Below are positions 33,305 through 45,490 of a stretch of 64,000 nucleotides of DNA, piece by piece. The stretch's first letter is position 1; each line of letters opens with the position of its first letter. Origin of the DNA: Zygnema cylindricum (Eukaryota > Streptophyta > Zygnematophyceae > Zygnematales > Zygnemataceae); contig JBBHKE010001776.1 in assembly GCA_037447655.1 (NCBI GenBank), positions 17,745-81,744 of the forward strand, read 5' to 3'. The notes under the pieces are model-generated. The model was not told the DNA's origin, made no database searches, and was given only the letters and a program-made list of their open reading frames with translations. The position numbers were made by a program, and so were the translations under genes.

Positions 33305-33556
33305 TTGCCCGGTCATCATGGCGGTGTTGGCTTGCAAGAAAATGTTAGTCTTTTCGCACAACAAAACCCTAAAAATGACTTGTGCGACGTGAAATCCATA
33401 GAGCTGAAAGATGAAGCGAGTGATGACGCGGGCGACGCGCAATCCGTAGATGTGAAAGAGGAAGCGAGAGATGACATGGGCGACGTGCAATTCCTGGAGG
33501 TGAAAGAGGAAGCGAGTCTCTCACAGATCCCTGTTGGAAAACGAAGAGATTTTTGA
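33305..33556 (+). CDS. short ORF with three 16-residue acidic repeats
   Basis: The frame contains three in-frame repeats (33377-33517) of the type DD-GD-Q-(V/L)(D/E)VKEEAS, two of them exactly 48 bp. No canonical ATG starts the frame (33305 is TTG); an upstream exon would be needed. I do not recognise the product. The conserved frame across repeats hints at, but does not prove, translation. Confidence 0.25.
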   Translation: MPGHHGGVGLQENVSLFAQQNPKNDLCDVKSIELKDEASDDAGDAQSVDVKEEARDDMGDVQFLEVKEEASLSQIPVGKRRDF

Positions 33557-33589
33557 AGATGGCGGCGCATACAAGATGGCGGCGCAGTC

Positions 33590-33705
33590 GTCACATTCCA
33601 CCGAGAAAAAAAAAAGGGAACGAGCGATTGCGATTGGACACACAAAAAAAAGAACGAGCGAATGCAATTGGACACAGAAAGCGTGAATTGTGATTGGACC
33701 AAAAA
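33590..33705. repeat. 45-bp repeat, three decayed copies
   Basis: The phrase AACGAGCGAT/ATGCAATTGGACACA recurs near 33617, 33652 and, more weakly, 33680, separated by A-rich spacers. Confidence 0.55.
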
Positions 33706-34015
33706 GATTATATTTTATATCATGCCGCATCTCGTCGGACACTTTTCTTGTTTAGATTTAGGGTTTAAGACGGGCAGTCGCCACACTAATTGGTATTTAT
33801 GCGTTATCTGGGTATTGCAGGACCGTACTTATTTACATCGCCGTACGTGTCGACCGTACATATTTATTTTTCACGTAATTTCTGCCGACAAAGTTGACCG
33901 TACATACTTACATTCCACGCAATTCTCGCGACAACGTCCGTACTTTAATTTTCTGTCGCAGATTTTGGTGCGACGCGACAAATGATTCGAAGCACGTAAT
34001 CCACGACATATGATT

Positions 34016-34150
34016 TCGGAATGTCGTGACGCGACGTACGATTTCGAACATTAATATGCGACGTACGTTTTCAAATGTTGGTGACGCGACGTACGATTTC
34101 GAAACATTGGCGACGCAGCGTGCGATTTTGTAATGTTGGCGACGCACGCT
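34016..34150. repeat. ACGCGACGTACGATTTCGAA minisatellite
   Basis: Units of about 35 bp built on GACGCGACGTACGATTTCGAA followed by CATTGGC/TGTTGGT occur about four times with increasing divergence to the right (GCAGCGTGCGATTTTG). Confidence 0.75.
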
Positions 34151-35159
34151 GATTGGTGTATTTTAAGTCGTGAACCCATGTAGGTTCACGCATTCACATG
34201 TAGTTAGGAAGGGTTTTAATCCGCGGATTGTGAATTCTGTAACGTAGGCATATGGTTCTGGTCGCTTATTGGCCAGGACCCAAACTAGGCGCAGATTGTA
34301 CAGTAAAATACTCTCACGCTATTGGTTAGTTAGAAATGTCAGAAATTAGTACTTTGGCTGTTTCGTTTGTACTTAGGCTATTGCTTTAGGTTTTCTACTC
34401 TCATAATTTGAGAGTACAGGAATTGATCGAAGAGGACTTACATTTTTTTGTTTTTTTCCCTTGTCTTTTTCCTTAGTCAAATTGTCACTGTTTTCCTGCA
34501 AGGCTTTTTCTGTCTTAGCTAGTTAAGCGCCTAGTCTTTCTATTTTCTCTATTATACTTTCCTTGTAAGCCCTACAATTTAATTCACTCGGTTTCGGCCG
34601 GAGTCCGCACGGTTTCCCTTCAACAACCTCTTTTAGTGTGGATTTTGGCGACTCTTTCAGGCTATCTCTGGACCTTTGTGTATGCATTTTGTGAACTGGA
34701 GTTGGACTTGTTGTTGTCTAATTTCTGGTGCCTCGATTGGAGTTTGCTTGTGTTTGGTAGGATCCGGTTATCTCGGATTCTCAATAGCTTTCTATTGCTT
34801 GTTTTTGTTATCATTTTTCTGCGATTGGTTATTAGTGTATTGGAATCCGGTTATCTCGGATTCGGTGCAGATTTTTAACGTTGCTTCTTGTATTTTTCTC
34901 GTGCCAGTTTCACTTATTATATCTCTTATTATTGGCTATTTTGTGGCTTACTGTTATAATTGTAAGCTTTGTTCGAATTCGGTTATTTCGAATTCTTTAC
35001 AATTTGCTATTTATTGCTTTCGGCTTCGGTTGCTATTTTTATTTATTTGCAATCCTAGATCTAACTCCTGTAAGGAATACGCCCAGACCGTGGAGCCTAG
35101 TGGCTACCCGCCAGCTGGTTGGGTTGCATGATTTTTGGTTCGATTGGACACATGCACGA
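34151..35159. other. no gene; three diverged GGATCCGGTTATCTCGGATTC repeats
   Basis: The word (G)GAATCCGGTTATCTCGGATTC appears near 34760 and 34846 and in altered form (GAATTCGGTTATTTCGAATTC) near 34976, about 90-130 bp apart. No coding motif is visible. The right edge abuts the copia-like element B. Confidence 0.4.
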
Positions 35160-37330
35160 CACCTACTTTTAAACTATGGCTTAGTCTGAGCAGGATATTT
35201 TCGGCGCGCTTTAGCGTATTCCGGGTCCACTTTGTAAGAGCTAGCAGCTCACTGTTTTCTTTGCCTAGTATTGCTTTTTTGGTAAGTTAGTGGAACAATT
35301 TGAGTGAGTAATGGACGATACGCCTTGTAATTGTGAAAAACTTTGGCTAAATATATTGACTTTGGCCTATCTCTCTCTCTTATGTATTGTGAATGCTTCC
35401 TATTTTTTGAGTTCCTTTGCGTGTTTTTATCATTGTTAAGATCCTATCATTGGGCGTCGGAGCAGGTAGTGCTCCATAGTTGTAAAAAGGTGGTGAGTTG
35501 GCGGCAATAGGGGGAAAAATAACAAGAAGCCTACCTCCTATACTCCCTTCGCGTCGCCTGTCCCTCTCGTGGATTATTGGGATGATCTACCGCCTCCTAA
35601 GGAGCCTCCTAAAAAGAAACATGTTTTAGCTTTTGTGGAGCCATATTTGAAGAAACTCTCCCTTCAGACCTTCAAGAAAAAGTTGGAGGGACAAGAATTC
35701 TCGAGGATCGGCTACGCAAACTCTTCGAGAATCTCTTCCGCTATGTTGACCGGTGGAACAAGCATCCAGCTCGATGGGATCCGGATCCAGATCCAAATAG
35801 AGATGATCTTGAAGAAGGGGATGATGATGTCACGAGGAAGGAGAGTACTAGAAAGGGGAAAAAAATCGTTGATGACACTTCTGACCTCGATGATAGAGAT
35901 GAGCAAGAGGAGGTGTACTTGATGCCCATGAACATAGGGTTATTCAATGGAAATAGCCTACCCTACTTGGAGAATTATATTGGTTCAGAATTGGTCCTAC
36001 GGCATCCGTGAAAGGTGGTGAATGGAGAGGAGAAAATTCTAATGGGAAATAGTGATGCAAGGATAGTGTGGAAGGAGAAGAACCTGATAGCTACAGCTGG
36101 GTTGATGCAATCATGCACCAGTTCCGTCCATGAGCACTTCCTTAATCACAATACGGCTCACGAGTGTTGTTCGAGAACCAAATTGAGGAGGGTACGGAAA
36201 ATTAGGGGCAACATATCTTTGGTGACTTTATGGATTCAGGTTCAAGTCTAACGCGTCCATAGACGAAGCTATCAAAAGATATAACATCGTATTAAAGATT
36301 TTTTTCTATAATGGAAGAGTGATTAAGGATGAGGATAAGGTGACAGGATTACTCAATGCCTTACTCGATAAGTTAATTCACTTTAGGGAGATTTTACTAG
36401 TGAGAAAAAAATTGTACTCATTAGTTTGCCGTGAACTACCTTAAGTCTACAAAGGGAAATAGAATCAGTAATTCAAAAGGTTCTACTAGCACAAGAACAC
36501 TCAATGTAGCCTCTCCTAAAACCACGGAAGTTAATTGTTTCCGCTGTAAAGAGGAGAGGGGAGGAGGACGTCCTTGAGGTAGTGGTGGAGGTCATAAGGG
36601 TAAAGATCAAGGTGGAAGCTCTAAGTATCAACATTCTCAATCTGATCTCGGTAATATTGCCCTTTTCTCGTGCAGCAAGCGCGCCAATTATCGGCTTCTT
36701 GGTCGGATGAAGAGAAACAATGTCATTTTTGCGGCAAGTGCGGACACATCAGCCCACACTGTTTTGCTAAAAATGACGACGAGGTTGTCGAGGTGGTCGT
36801 AATGGTAGAAGCGGTGGGGGCCAAAAAGGTGGCCGCAGCCGTGGTGGTTGAAATGGAGGCCATGGAAATTTCATGGACTCCGACCATTATGAAGGGGACT
36901 GTGGGCACACATTTTCACTTTTGAGTCTACCTGTCTACTCACGACAACAAATCTAAAAAGGAGTGGGTGATTCACTCTGGTGTGTTACATTATGTGTGCA
37001 CCGACGCCACCCTTTTGGATAATATGCGAGCGTTAACCGTTACGAAGAGGATAACTGTGGCATGCTGCCACGTTATCACCGTTCGAACAGTCGGTACTTT
37101 ACGGTTGAACCTGCCTACGTGGGGATCTGACAAAACAGAGTATATAACTGAAATCCGTTTAGCGAACGCTCTAAGTTTACCGCAAATTTTGTGAACCGGT
37201 TGCAACGTATTATCACATGGCAATGGCTCCACCCAAATATTACGGAAAGATGGGGCCATGGTTGGAGAAGGCAATGTGACTGACCCCGTGCACAACAAAT
37301 GTTTAAAGACAAAAGAAAATAAAGCTAGCG
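35160..37330 (+). mobile_element. copia-like retroelement B remnant (LTR, Gag, protease)
   Basis: 35160-35177 is the right terminus of the hAT MITE (CCTACTTTTAAACTATG), followed by its target-site word GCTTAGTC and then the unit shared with copy A. The start codon is lost (CAATAGG where copy A has CAATGGG). Downstream the frame runs EEVYLMPMNIGLFNGNSLPY into a Gag body: VWKEKNLIATAGLMQSCTSS near 36070 and IKDEDKVTGLLNAL near 36325. A CCHC zinc knuckle follows, CHFCGKCGHISPHC near 36720. Next comes a retropepsin-like stretch near 36961-37125 (KKEWVIHSGVLHYVCTDATL); there the expected D-S-G reads H-S-G, so the catalytic Asp is gone. Numerous stops and frame changes show it is dead. No integrase or reverse transcriptase part is seen. 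Confidence 0.7.
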
Positions 37331-38414
37331 ATTTGGTTAAGTATGTGAAATGAATAGAAGATTTTAGATGGTGAAGGAAAGTTAGATGCAGAAGGTGAAT
37401 TCGGAGAAAGAAGATTTGCAAAGAAAGTAATAATAAATAGAACATTCTGTTACTAATTCCATTTATGGATCGTTTTTGGACGCAAAAAATAGTAGTTATG
37501 ACGATTTTGGTGAAGTAAAATTGGTATATAGAGGAAGGAGTAAAGAACAAATTTTGGATTCTTTAAAGGAATTGGAAGAAAAGTCTTTCAATTTCATACA
37601 TCGAGGGAGAAAAATGAAGGCTCTGATGTAAATATTTATATTTTTGTTCGTTTTGTTGTTTTTTATGTCAAACTTTATAAATACATCATTTTACAACTTT
37701 TTACTATTTTTTTCCGCACTGCAAGTAGAGTGGTTTAATGTCAAAGACAAAAGAACAAAGAAAAAAAGGGTAATAACTATGGAAATCCAATTACGATAGT
37801 GTTTACCATTTTAGCAAATGCTTTAGCAACATGTCATATGAATGCATTTCTATGAGATAGAGAATGAGTTGAAAATAAATAAAAAAAACAAAGTCAATGA
37901 AAAATTGACAAATAAACAAGTAAAGAAACAAAAAATTGAGAGTACGAGAGGTAACAAAAGAACCAAGGGAAACAAGTCTCAATTAAAAAAAAAAATTACG
38001 AAAACTGCTAATAAATTTATAAATACATAAAAAAACAAATTGCACAAACTATAATACGAAAGTAAAATCCAATCTTAGCGATTTTCATCCGAGTTTGACA
38101 TCTAGCGAAATCAAAAATATTTGCTAAACCGAACGTGGTACACCAAAAGGTACTTTATTTTTTATCTCTCTTCAACAAAAAGAAAAGAAAAATTAGTCCT
38201 CTGGGAACTTGTCAAAATCTTTAGTCTGTTTATTGAGATTACTAAGAACAAATTTCTCTGTTATTGTCGCAAATTATGAAAGTATTTGAATAAAGAATAG
38301 AACAAATGATAAAATTTGTAACCTGCAAATGAACTTTTATAAATATTCCAAATACACCATATAGTTTTTTTCTAAAAACACACTTTTGTGGCCTCCCCTC
38401 TATTTTTGATGATT
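37331..38414. other. no recognised gene
   Basis: Very AT-rich DNA with A-runs; possible decayed retroelement sequence to about 37640. No coding signal beyond that. Confidence 0.4.
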
Positions 38415-41400
38415 TTAAACCCGCGGAGCCGTTAATAACTCATAATCGTGAAATTCCGCTGCCCTAAATTGCGCTTTAAATGTCGATTTAAACGCAAAAG
38501 ATGCCAATTGTACGGCCGGTTGTGCCGTATTAAATCCCAACATTTGAGAACTCAAAGTCGATAGTCGTTGAATTCCAATACTTGATTTCGGACACGACTT
38601 GAAATTGGGAATCATGTTATAAATCGGCGATCGAAAATCGGAAACGCCGAAATCTCCGGCACTCAAGTTATCGAAACCGCTTAAATTTCCGGTGATGGGG
38701 AAACTGGTGACCGGATTCATTTGAGGGGCGAATGTGTAGTTTTGACATTGGGCATAATATGGAGGATTCATTTTTGTTCCGTCGATAATAATGTGTTGAA
38801 CACTATTTCCGGTCGGGAGTCCGCTGCAGTTTCCGGTGAACGAGGGATCGGAGCCGTTGGAATTCGGGGGATTGCATTGGTATCCATTGTAAGTCGTTTC
38901 CTCGCACAAATTGATTAAGTATGGAGCAATCTGCAACATTTAAAACCATGGGGATTAAAATTGGGATTGAAATAATTCTGTAACAAGTTAAACCATCAGG
39001 ATTGAGAATTGCAATTGATAATTGTGAATGAAAATTGTGATGGAAAATTGTGATTGAAGATTGAAATAGGGAAACTTTATTGGGTATGAAGTATCAAGAG
39101 AGCATTAAGTTATACTCAGCATAATGTAATTGGTGAAATTGTCCGAATTTTAAGAACATTTGCTATTCTTTTCGCGAATTAGCATCCTCTATTGAAAAAT
39201 AGAACAAATATTAGGAATTTACCTTTTCTCCGAGCTCCTAGCAAAAATGGTATGGATTGACAGCCGCAACAAAAAACAAATCTTTGTACACAAAATTTAC
39301 GGTGAACAGTGGATTGCTGCAAAATAAGAAAGGTTTGCCCAGGACATTGAAGAATGTAGGAAAACAAAAAGTACAAAAAAAAGCAGAAAAAAAGATAATA
39401 TTAAGAGTCTCACCTGATCCCATGCTGGACTGCGATAAAACCGCCTGTAAGCATTCATCCAATAGGATCCAGGATCCCTGAGGCAATTATTGACCTCTGG
39501 GTTTTGGCAGCTTACGATTCCCACCGTATATTGAACTTTGTAATGGATGAGACTTGTTGCAACATTACTGAGAAAATTCACAATTCAAAACATAAAAAAT
39601 GATCAGAGAGTGTCGATAGTGTTGATAGTGTTGGTATCTTTCGGAAACGATGACTAAAACTTCCAAAACGATGGAAACGATGGTGAATCACATTTTGTCC
39701 ACAATCTAATTACAGTTAGTTAAAGAAAGCTGTCAGATTAGACAAGTTTTTTGGCCTTTTAGATGTGGTTTTAGAAATATAATAACGACGACATGAGTGT
39801 ATTTCTTTTGACAGTTTATGAATGATTTTCGGAAGATATGGTGGATGACTTACTTTTTCCCGTTGTTAATTTTAATTCCGTCTTGTGTTCCTTCACAAAT
39901 TCCTCCGTCCACTCTAATTCCGTTAGAAGCGTAATCGATATAAATACAGTGCCTCCCTCCTTTAACATGGTTACAGGAGAACATTTCCTGAAAAATTAAA
40001 CGAACAAAGTATCGAACACTTTTGATTGTTTTAGAAACTTGAGTTTGTAATAGGCAGTGGTCACTTGCTGATTCCACAAACTAGTTATAATCACTATTTT
40101 GTACAAAAGTTTACAAATTGTAAATAAGTATATAATCGAAAAAAAAATGTATGCAAAAAATCCTTATGCGAGAAGTTGTTTTCTGTCTTCTGACCTGGAT
40201 TGACCCAATGGGTATCGAAGTAAATTCCGGCTCCATCTCCCCAAAACTTCACAAAAGATTCGGTATAAATTAAATTGTTGGAAATAGTGCTTAACATACA
40301 ATCCGCGACATTGTGAATATTCATTCCGCATTGAATTCCCATCATCGAAAAATTGTGAATTTCGTTGTTACGGACCGTCACACCCACCGCCATGTAATAC
40401 ATTATCACACCTTGAGAGTTTCCTGTACGAGAGAAAAAACTTGCGCTAACATGTTAGGAAAAAAAGGTACACCATCTCCCGAACATCGAATCAAGCAATT
40501 GGAACAATGTGATCATAGAGAACGTTTTCTAATGTGACAAGGATCCAACAAGCATTTTTTTCATTTTCCAGACACAATTTTTATGTTTGGGCCGTAAGCT
40601 CACCCGAAATGTCGGAATTGGATACTACATTATCGGATCGGACGAGATTGACTGGATCCCCGCAATATAGAAATCGGATCACTCCCGGACAAGATACGGA
40701 TCCGGGATATTTAGTTTGATTTACGACTTGTACACCGGGCGCAAATAGGGTCATGGAGTCGATATGTGTCAGTCGAGGCAGTGACATCAGTTCGACCATA
40801 AATGGATCCCTGAAAAACAAAAAAACAAAGTTCAATTAAGCCAATAGGATAAAAGTAAAGTCCTCAAGTGGGAAAAGTAAAATTAGAGTGTTCAGCGAGA
40901 AAGAAAGCGAGAGAGACAGTGGGATGAGAGGGAGAGAGAGTGAGAGAGGAAATAGAGGAGAGAGAGAAAGAAGGAAAGAGAGAGAAAACTAAAAACTATA
41001 AAATGGAACTGATTAGAAACCAAGAGGAGCAAAAGGGATGGATTTGTACCGAATTTTTTTTTTATGCTGTAAGATTTCCAAATGAAAAGAGCTGGACAGG
41101 AATTAACTCCCGCAAAATCCGGCAACCTTATGCAAGCTGTCGAGACTTCCGTCGCAGCCATTCGAATATTTATCCCAAAAACGAACACATTATTAGTGTT
41201 CCAAATCAAAACCGCAGGTTTATTATCGTCCAGATACGCGATTGTCGGATTCGATCCCGAATTTAAAGGTCGAATCGAAGTACAAGCCCATTCGGGACCA
41301 CTCATATTGAGAGGATTCGTGAGTGTTACGTCTCCAGAGATGTACAAATAGACTGTGGTAGAAATGGGTATACTTAATCTTTTACTGAAATCGCACTCGG

Positions 41401-41526
41401 AGGCGACTGTGAGAAGGACAGGTGTCATTGAACAGCCTCCGGAATTTAGGGAATTGCTGCCAGGTGGCGCCATGTTACGGGGGAGACGGACCACAAGCTT
41501 CTCCTGGTTTTCCAGATGCTTCAAGT
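38415..41526 (-). CDS. parallel beta-helix (pectate-lyase-fold) protein, 5' end missing
   Basis: Exons on the minus strand: 41526-41127, 40809-40604, 40422 to about 40205 or 40195, 39987-39854, 39567-39414, a 15-nt micro-exon 39237-39223, and 38930-38415 ending in a stop. Characteristic ladders of short beta strands run through the protein: TVYLYISGDVTLTNPLNMSG, NKPAVLIWNTNNVFVFGINI, VTVRNNEIHNFSMMGIQCGM, DGAGIYFDTHW, HCIYIDYASNGIRVDGGICE. This is the pattern of right-handed beta-helix proteins, usually extracellular polysaccharide-binding or -cleaving. Many paired Cys and N-glycosylation sites fit secretion. A signal peptide exon upstream is expected but not located. The junction after exon 3 is uncertain: the stronger donor CCAG|GTCAGA breaks frame, while TGG|GTCAAT keeps it. 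The exon 1 donor (AG|GTTGCC) is weak but phase-correct. Substrate and activity cannot be told. Confidence 0.75.
40895..40990. repeat. GA-rich tract in beta-helix intron 1
   Basis: GAGAGAGAGAAAG units, that is CT-rich on the coding strand, lie within intron 1 of the beta-helix gene. Confidence 0.8.
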
Positions 41527-42872
41527 CTGGCAAAAAAAAAAATGAGAAAAAAAAATTAAAAAAAAAATCACGAGTTAATTTATGATTGCGTGAGATGGGA
41601 AATTTCTCAACCTCTGGCTGCTTATGTTAACATTAATGGTGGACCTAAAAGAAAATTAGCTATTGGAAGTGAAAGTAGGAGGATATTGAAATGGAGGGAT
41701 GGAGCAGTATTCAAAAGACAAAAAATATAATAAGTGCGAAAGAAGATGTGGGTAAAGGGAGTTAAAATAACCACATGGAGTCGGAATTTTGATGTCGGCG
41801 AAAGAAAACAGCAGAAATGTCTCCCTCGATAAAAGGATAAATGCTCATACAAAAAACAATGACAAACACTTATTCTGTTTCAGGTTTTTGTTGATAGTAA
41901 ATTAATGGTATTCGGGAATTTAATTGAAAATTTAAATATAATGAGAGTCCCAGGAAGAAGGCAATCTGTAGTTCAGAAAACAGGTAAAGAAAATGTGTTA
42001 CATTTTGGAGGTTGAAAGAAGAAAAAAAACAATAGACACTATATATTAGATGTTTGACATTGAATATTAGCAATTTATTTTGGAAAATTTTGGCCAATGT
42101 GATTAGATACAATTCCTATGTATTTTCATTAATTTTGCATTTTTTGATCTGTAATACTCAGCAAAAATCCAAAAATTATTTTAAAATTTCCAAAAGAAAC
42201 TCACAAAAGGAATGGTTGCGGTACGACAAGTCAATTATCAATGTCGCCATTCAGTTTTGTCTAAATAGTTTGATCTGTATATATAAAATTAAGTGTAAAG
42301 AAAACATTAATTCAAATTAAAATATTGGTATGTAGCAAAGGTGGTAGAATTAATGGAAATGCAATAGAAAGGAGATAGAATGAGAGGATAAAAAAATGAA
42401 GAAAGATGAAATTACTTTATAAAACTTAAGGTTGTACAAGAGTGTAATAATAGGTGTGAATAGAGGGAGAGGTAAGGATTGGAGAAGGAGAAGAGTGGAC
42501 AAGAGAAAAGGGCGACGTGAGAAAGAGAGAGAGAGAGAAAGAGAGAGAGGGAGAGAGAGAGTGAAGATAGAGGTAAGAGATGGAAACTGCTTTTGATGAA
42601 CGCTACATTTTTTTGCTTCATTTGTAGTGACGAAGGAGAGAAACACGACAAAAATGTACGGTTATCTTTGTGAGGTCGGTTCGCCTCAAGCTTAATATAC
42701 TCATAGAATGGATACTCTCCTAATATAAATAGATTCGGGCTGGTATTGTGACCTGCTCGGTACTAATTCTTTACTTGTTAATGGGAAATCACAGCATTGT
42801 GTAGCCATTCCATACTATACGGGAAAGATCAAAGATACCTTTTTCGTACGCGTATAATATGGTATAGTACAG
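41527..42872. other. no gene placed; GA block at 42450-42570
   Basis: A missing 5' exon of the beta-helix gene should lie here or beyond. A minus-strand frame from an ATG near 42622 has a hydrophobic Ser/Leu stretch that could imitate a signal peptide, but it is encoded by the CT-rich block at 42450-42570 and has no donor that clearly fits. Confidence 0.35.
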
Positions 42873-43431
42873 TACACCGCCGATCGTTATTAGCGTGTAA
42901 GTTTTTTTAGCGTATAAAAATAATTACCGTGGTGTACGCTATTTAAGAATTTGAAAATTTTGGAAAAAATCATACATTCTAATTGTTTGGTTATGGTAAT
43001 TTGGATCTTTGAAAAAAAAAATGTCGGTGACAAACATGCTTACACTAATATAGGTCTCCGTACAAAATCTGACAAATCGTACACAAATCGTACATTCACA
43101 CGGTCGAAACGCGGCTGTCGGACGAATATGTGCGAGCGGGATTTTTTACGACCTGGTTTTTTTTCTTTTTAGAACGCACATTCTCATGCGTCCGCGGTTA
43201 CTAAAACTAATTTATTGTACTTTTTAACTTAAAAAGGTACATTTATGTACGGTCTGACACTGGCCGTACACCACTCTATTTAGGAGACAACGTACTGAAA
43301 ATAACCCTAAATAGAATAAAGAAAAACGTGGACCATAATCTGCCACGTCTCAGGTATTAAATTAGAATCAATAACGCTAATTGTTTTTTGACGCTATTTA
43401 ATCCTTGACTCTAATAACGATTGGCGGTGTA
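42873..43431. mobile_element. TA-flanked MITE, 555 bp
   Basis: Element 42875-43429 between TA dinucleotides. The left end CACCGCCGATCGTTATTAGCG is matched by the inverted right end CTAATAACGATTGGCGGTG. The interior has no ORF. Same family as 8701-9193, judged by termini and by shared inner words such as CACGGTC/TACGGTC with CTATTTA. Confidence 0.75.
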
Positions 43432-43487
43432 GCATATAGTGTTCCTACTTCCTAGTGACTTTCGCACGCTTGAACCATCTTGTCTTG

Positions 43488-43712
43488 TACACCGCGAACT
43501 GCATTTGTGTCAATGTTTTTTTGCCGCTTAAAAACATATTTTCTCCGTACACGCTTGTCAGATTATGAATCTGACGGCTGCGATTGAAATCCAAGATTCT
43601 CAGCTTCCGATTGGCGGTCTAAAATTGAAAATCGGACAAGTGTGTACGGAGAAAATATGTTTTAAGTGGCGAAAAAATTATTAACACTAATAGCGATACA
43701 CGTAGTGTTTCA
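43488..43712. mobile_element. 217-bp MITE family, copy 2 (right end decayed)
   Basis: Starts after TA with CACCGCGAACTGC and shows the same palindromic arms around CTCCGTACAC and GTGTGTACGGAG as copy 1, with the inner segment in the opposite orientation (CTTCCGATTGGCGG). The right end reads AGCGATACACGTAGTG and no longer pairs well. Confidence 0.75.
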
Positions 43713-44369
43713 AACTTTGTTACAGTGACGTCACTGCGGTGATTGTTTGACTGTTTGACCGACTACATGTAGTCTACCCACATATTGTAATGACCTTTAT
43801 TTTTATTTTATTTTTGACTATTTTTGCTGGCAAATCCAGTGGTCCACTTGTCACATGTCTTATTTATGACGTATCATGAGATCTTTTGTCACCTTATGAC
43901 CTAAAAATTTGAAGATTTTGTATTTTCCGTAATAGCATATCTTGTCGATATAGATATGTTTTTTTAGGACCTGAGGTGTAATTTGCAAGTGTCGTTATAA
44001 AACCCTAATTGACTTTTTTCCCCGACCGAATTTTTTTTGGTCCAATCAAAAACTTGCAAAACCCTAACGAGTTTTCCAGGCTGGAAAATCCGGAAATTCC
44101 AGCTCATAATCACGTGTGTATTTATGATCAGTCACGTATATATTTGTCGCCTTGCGTTTTCAGTTTTTTTGGAGGTTTCAACAGATCTTCCGCTAGTCCC
44201 TGCCTTCGTTCGGTCAAACCGTATACCTTATTTTGTCGTTTTGTGACTTTAATTTATGACCCGAAGGGTACCCGTACGGATTCACGTCATCATTGAGAAT
44301 CCTGACTGACTGGCTGACGTTATATTGTCGTCGGAACATTTTTTAGAATTGGTACGCTGTCGTATGTAC

Positions 44370-44590
44370 TACACCGTGTATCGCTATTAATGTTAATATT
44401 TTTTTCGCCACTTAAATGATCTTTTCTCCGTACACACTTGTCGGATTTTCAATTTGAGACCGCCAATGGGAAGCTGAGAATCTTGGCTTTCAATCGCAAC
44501 CGTCGGATCTATGATCCAACCATCGTGTACGGAGAAAAGATGGCTGAAGTGGCAAAAAAAACATCAACACTAATAGCGATTCACGGTGTA
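44370..44590. mobile_element. 217-bp MITE family, copy 3
   Basis: Element 44372-44588 between TA dinucleotides; left CACCGTGTATCGCTATTAATG, right ACTAATAGCGATTCACGGTG inverted. Length equals copy 1 exactly. Confidence 0.85.
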
Positions 44591-45054
44591 ACTTTTGGGG
44601 AAAACGTATCAAGATTCGCCTTAGCTTTTCCTGTAAGATGATTTAACTTTTAGTGTCTTGACAGCGTGACACGTGGAAACATGTTCCGATTTAGATTACC
44701 CCCGCCTCCCATCCTAAGTTTAAGAATTTTCAATTAAAGTTGCAGTAGAGTAAAACTTTATACGACATAATAGAGTTTCAGAGGGTGGAAAACATATGGT
44801 TTGTTTTTATTTAGATGGTTCAAGTAGGTCAATATTTGGCTCACCATCCGCCAAATATGTAAAGGAAGAACAATCTTGTGGTTATATTCAATATCTAGTA
44901 GATAACTTTGCCACCTAGCTTCAAGTTTTTGTTGTTTGCTTCTTTTTTTGTATATCAGTGGAACACATGTTGTTTGACATCCTTTGATATGCTCAAATAT
45001 CATACAAAATATTCCACATATCCATGATATCCACATTCCTAAAGTGAAGGAAGG
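44591..45054. other. no recognised gene
   Basis: A minus-strand frame here ends in EARWQSYLLDIEYNHK, faintly like the end of a gypsy RNase H domain, but the match is too short to annotate. Confidence 0.35.
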
Positions 45055-45490
45055 TTTGGCATCACCAATGTAAACAATGATACCAACAAATGCAGTGACA
45101 CTAGTGAAAGCAATGATACAAATGTAAGCAATGCTATGAATGTAAGCAGGGATACCAGTAAACAATGTTGCTAGTGTAAAAAATGATGCCAATGCAAGCA
45201 ATAATACAAATGTAAACCATGACACATGCATAATACCAATGTAAGAAATGATATAAAAGTAATGGTACTGGTGTCAGCAATGATATTAATTAAGCAATGA
45301 TACCAGTGCAAACAATGATGTCGATGTAAGCAGCGATGGCGATGTAAGCAACGATACCAATGTAAGCAATAACACCAATGTCAGCCTTAATATCAATGTA
45401 AGCAATGGTACCAATGTAAGAAGTGATACCTAATGTAAATAATGACATCAATGTAAACAATGATACAATGATACCAATGTAATCAATTGT
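45055..45490. repeat. CAATGTAAGCAATGATACC minisatellite
   Basis: Degenerate units of 18-21 bp (CCAATGTAAGCAATGATA) recur about 20 times across 430 bp with substitutions and small indels. Confidence 0.85.

Noticed and set aside
34676-35131. Hydrophobic 151-codon + frame resembling a multi-pass membrane protein
   Set aside because: Encoded by T-rich DNA with internal sequence repeats; two overlapping frames look equally hydrophobic and no family motif is present.
36990-37550. Minus-strand 186-codon ORF over the copia remnant
   Set aside because: It is antisense to Gag/protease segments that carry recognisable motifs in the + sense.
39238-39320. Exon candidate NPLFTVNFVYKDLFFVAAVNP in the beta-helix gene
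   Set aside because: It conflicts in phase with the preceding exon and runs into TAG; that TAG works instead as the acceptor of the 15-nt micro-exon.
44758-45231. Minus-strand 157-codon frame ending EARWQSYLLDIEYNHK, faintly like a gypsy RNase H end
   Set aside because: Only about 16 residues look familiar, and the rest of the frame is translated minisatellite; too weak to annotate.
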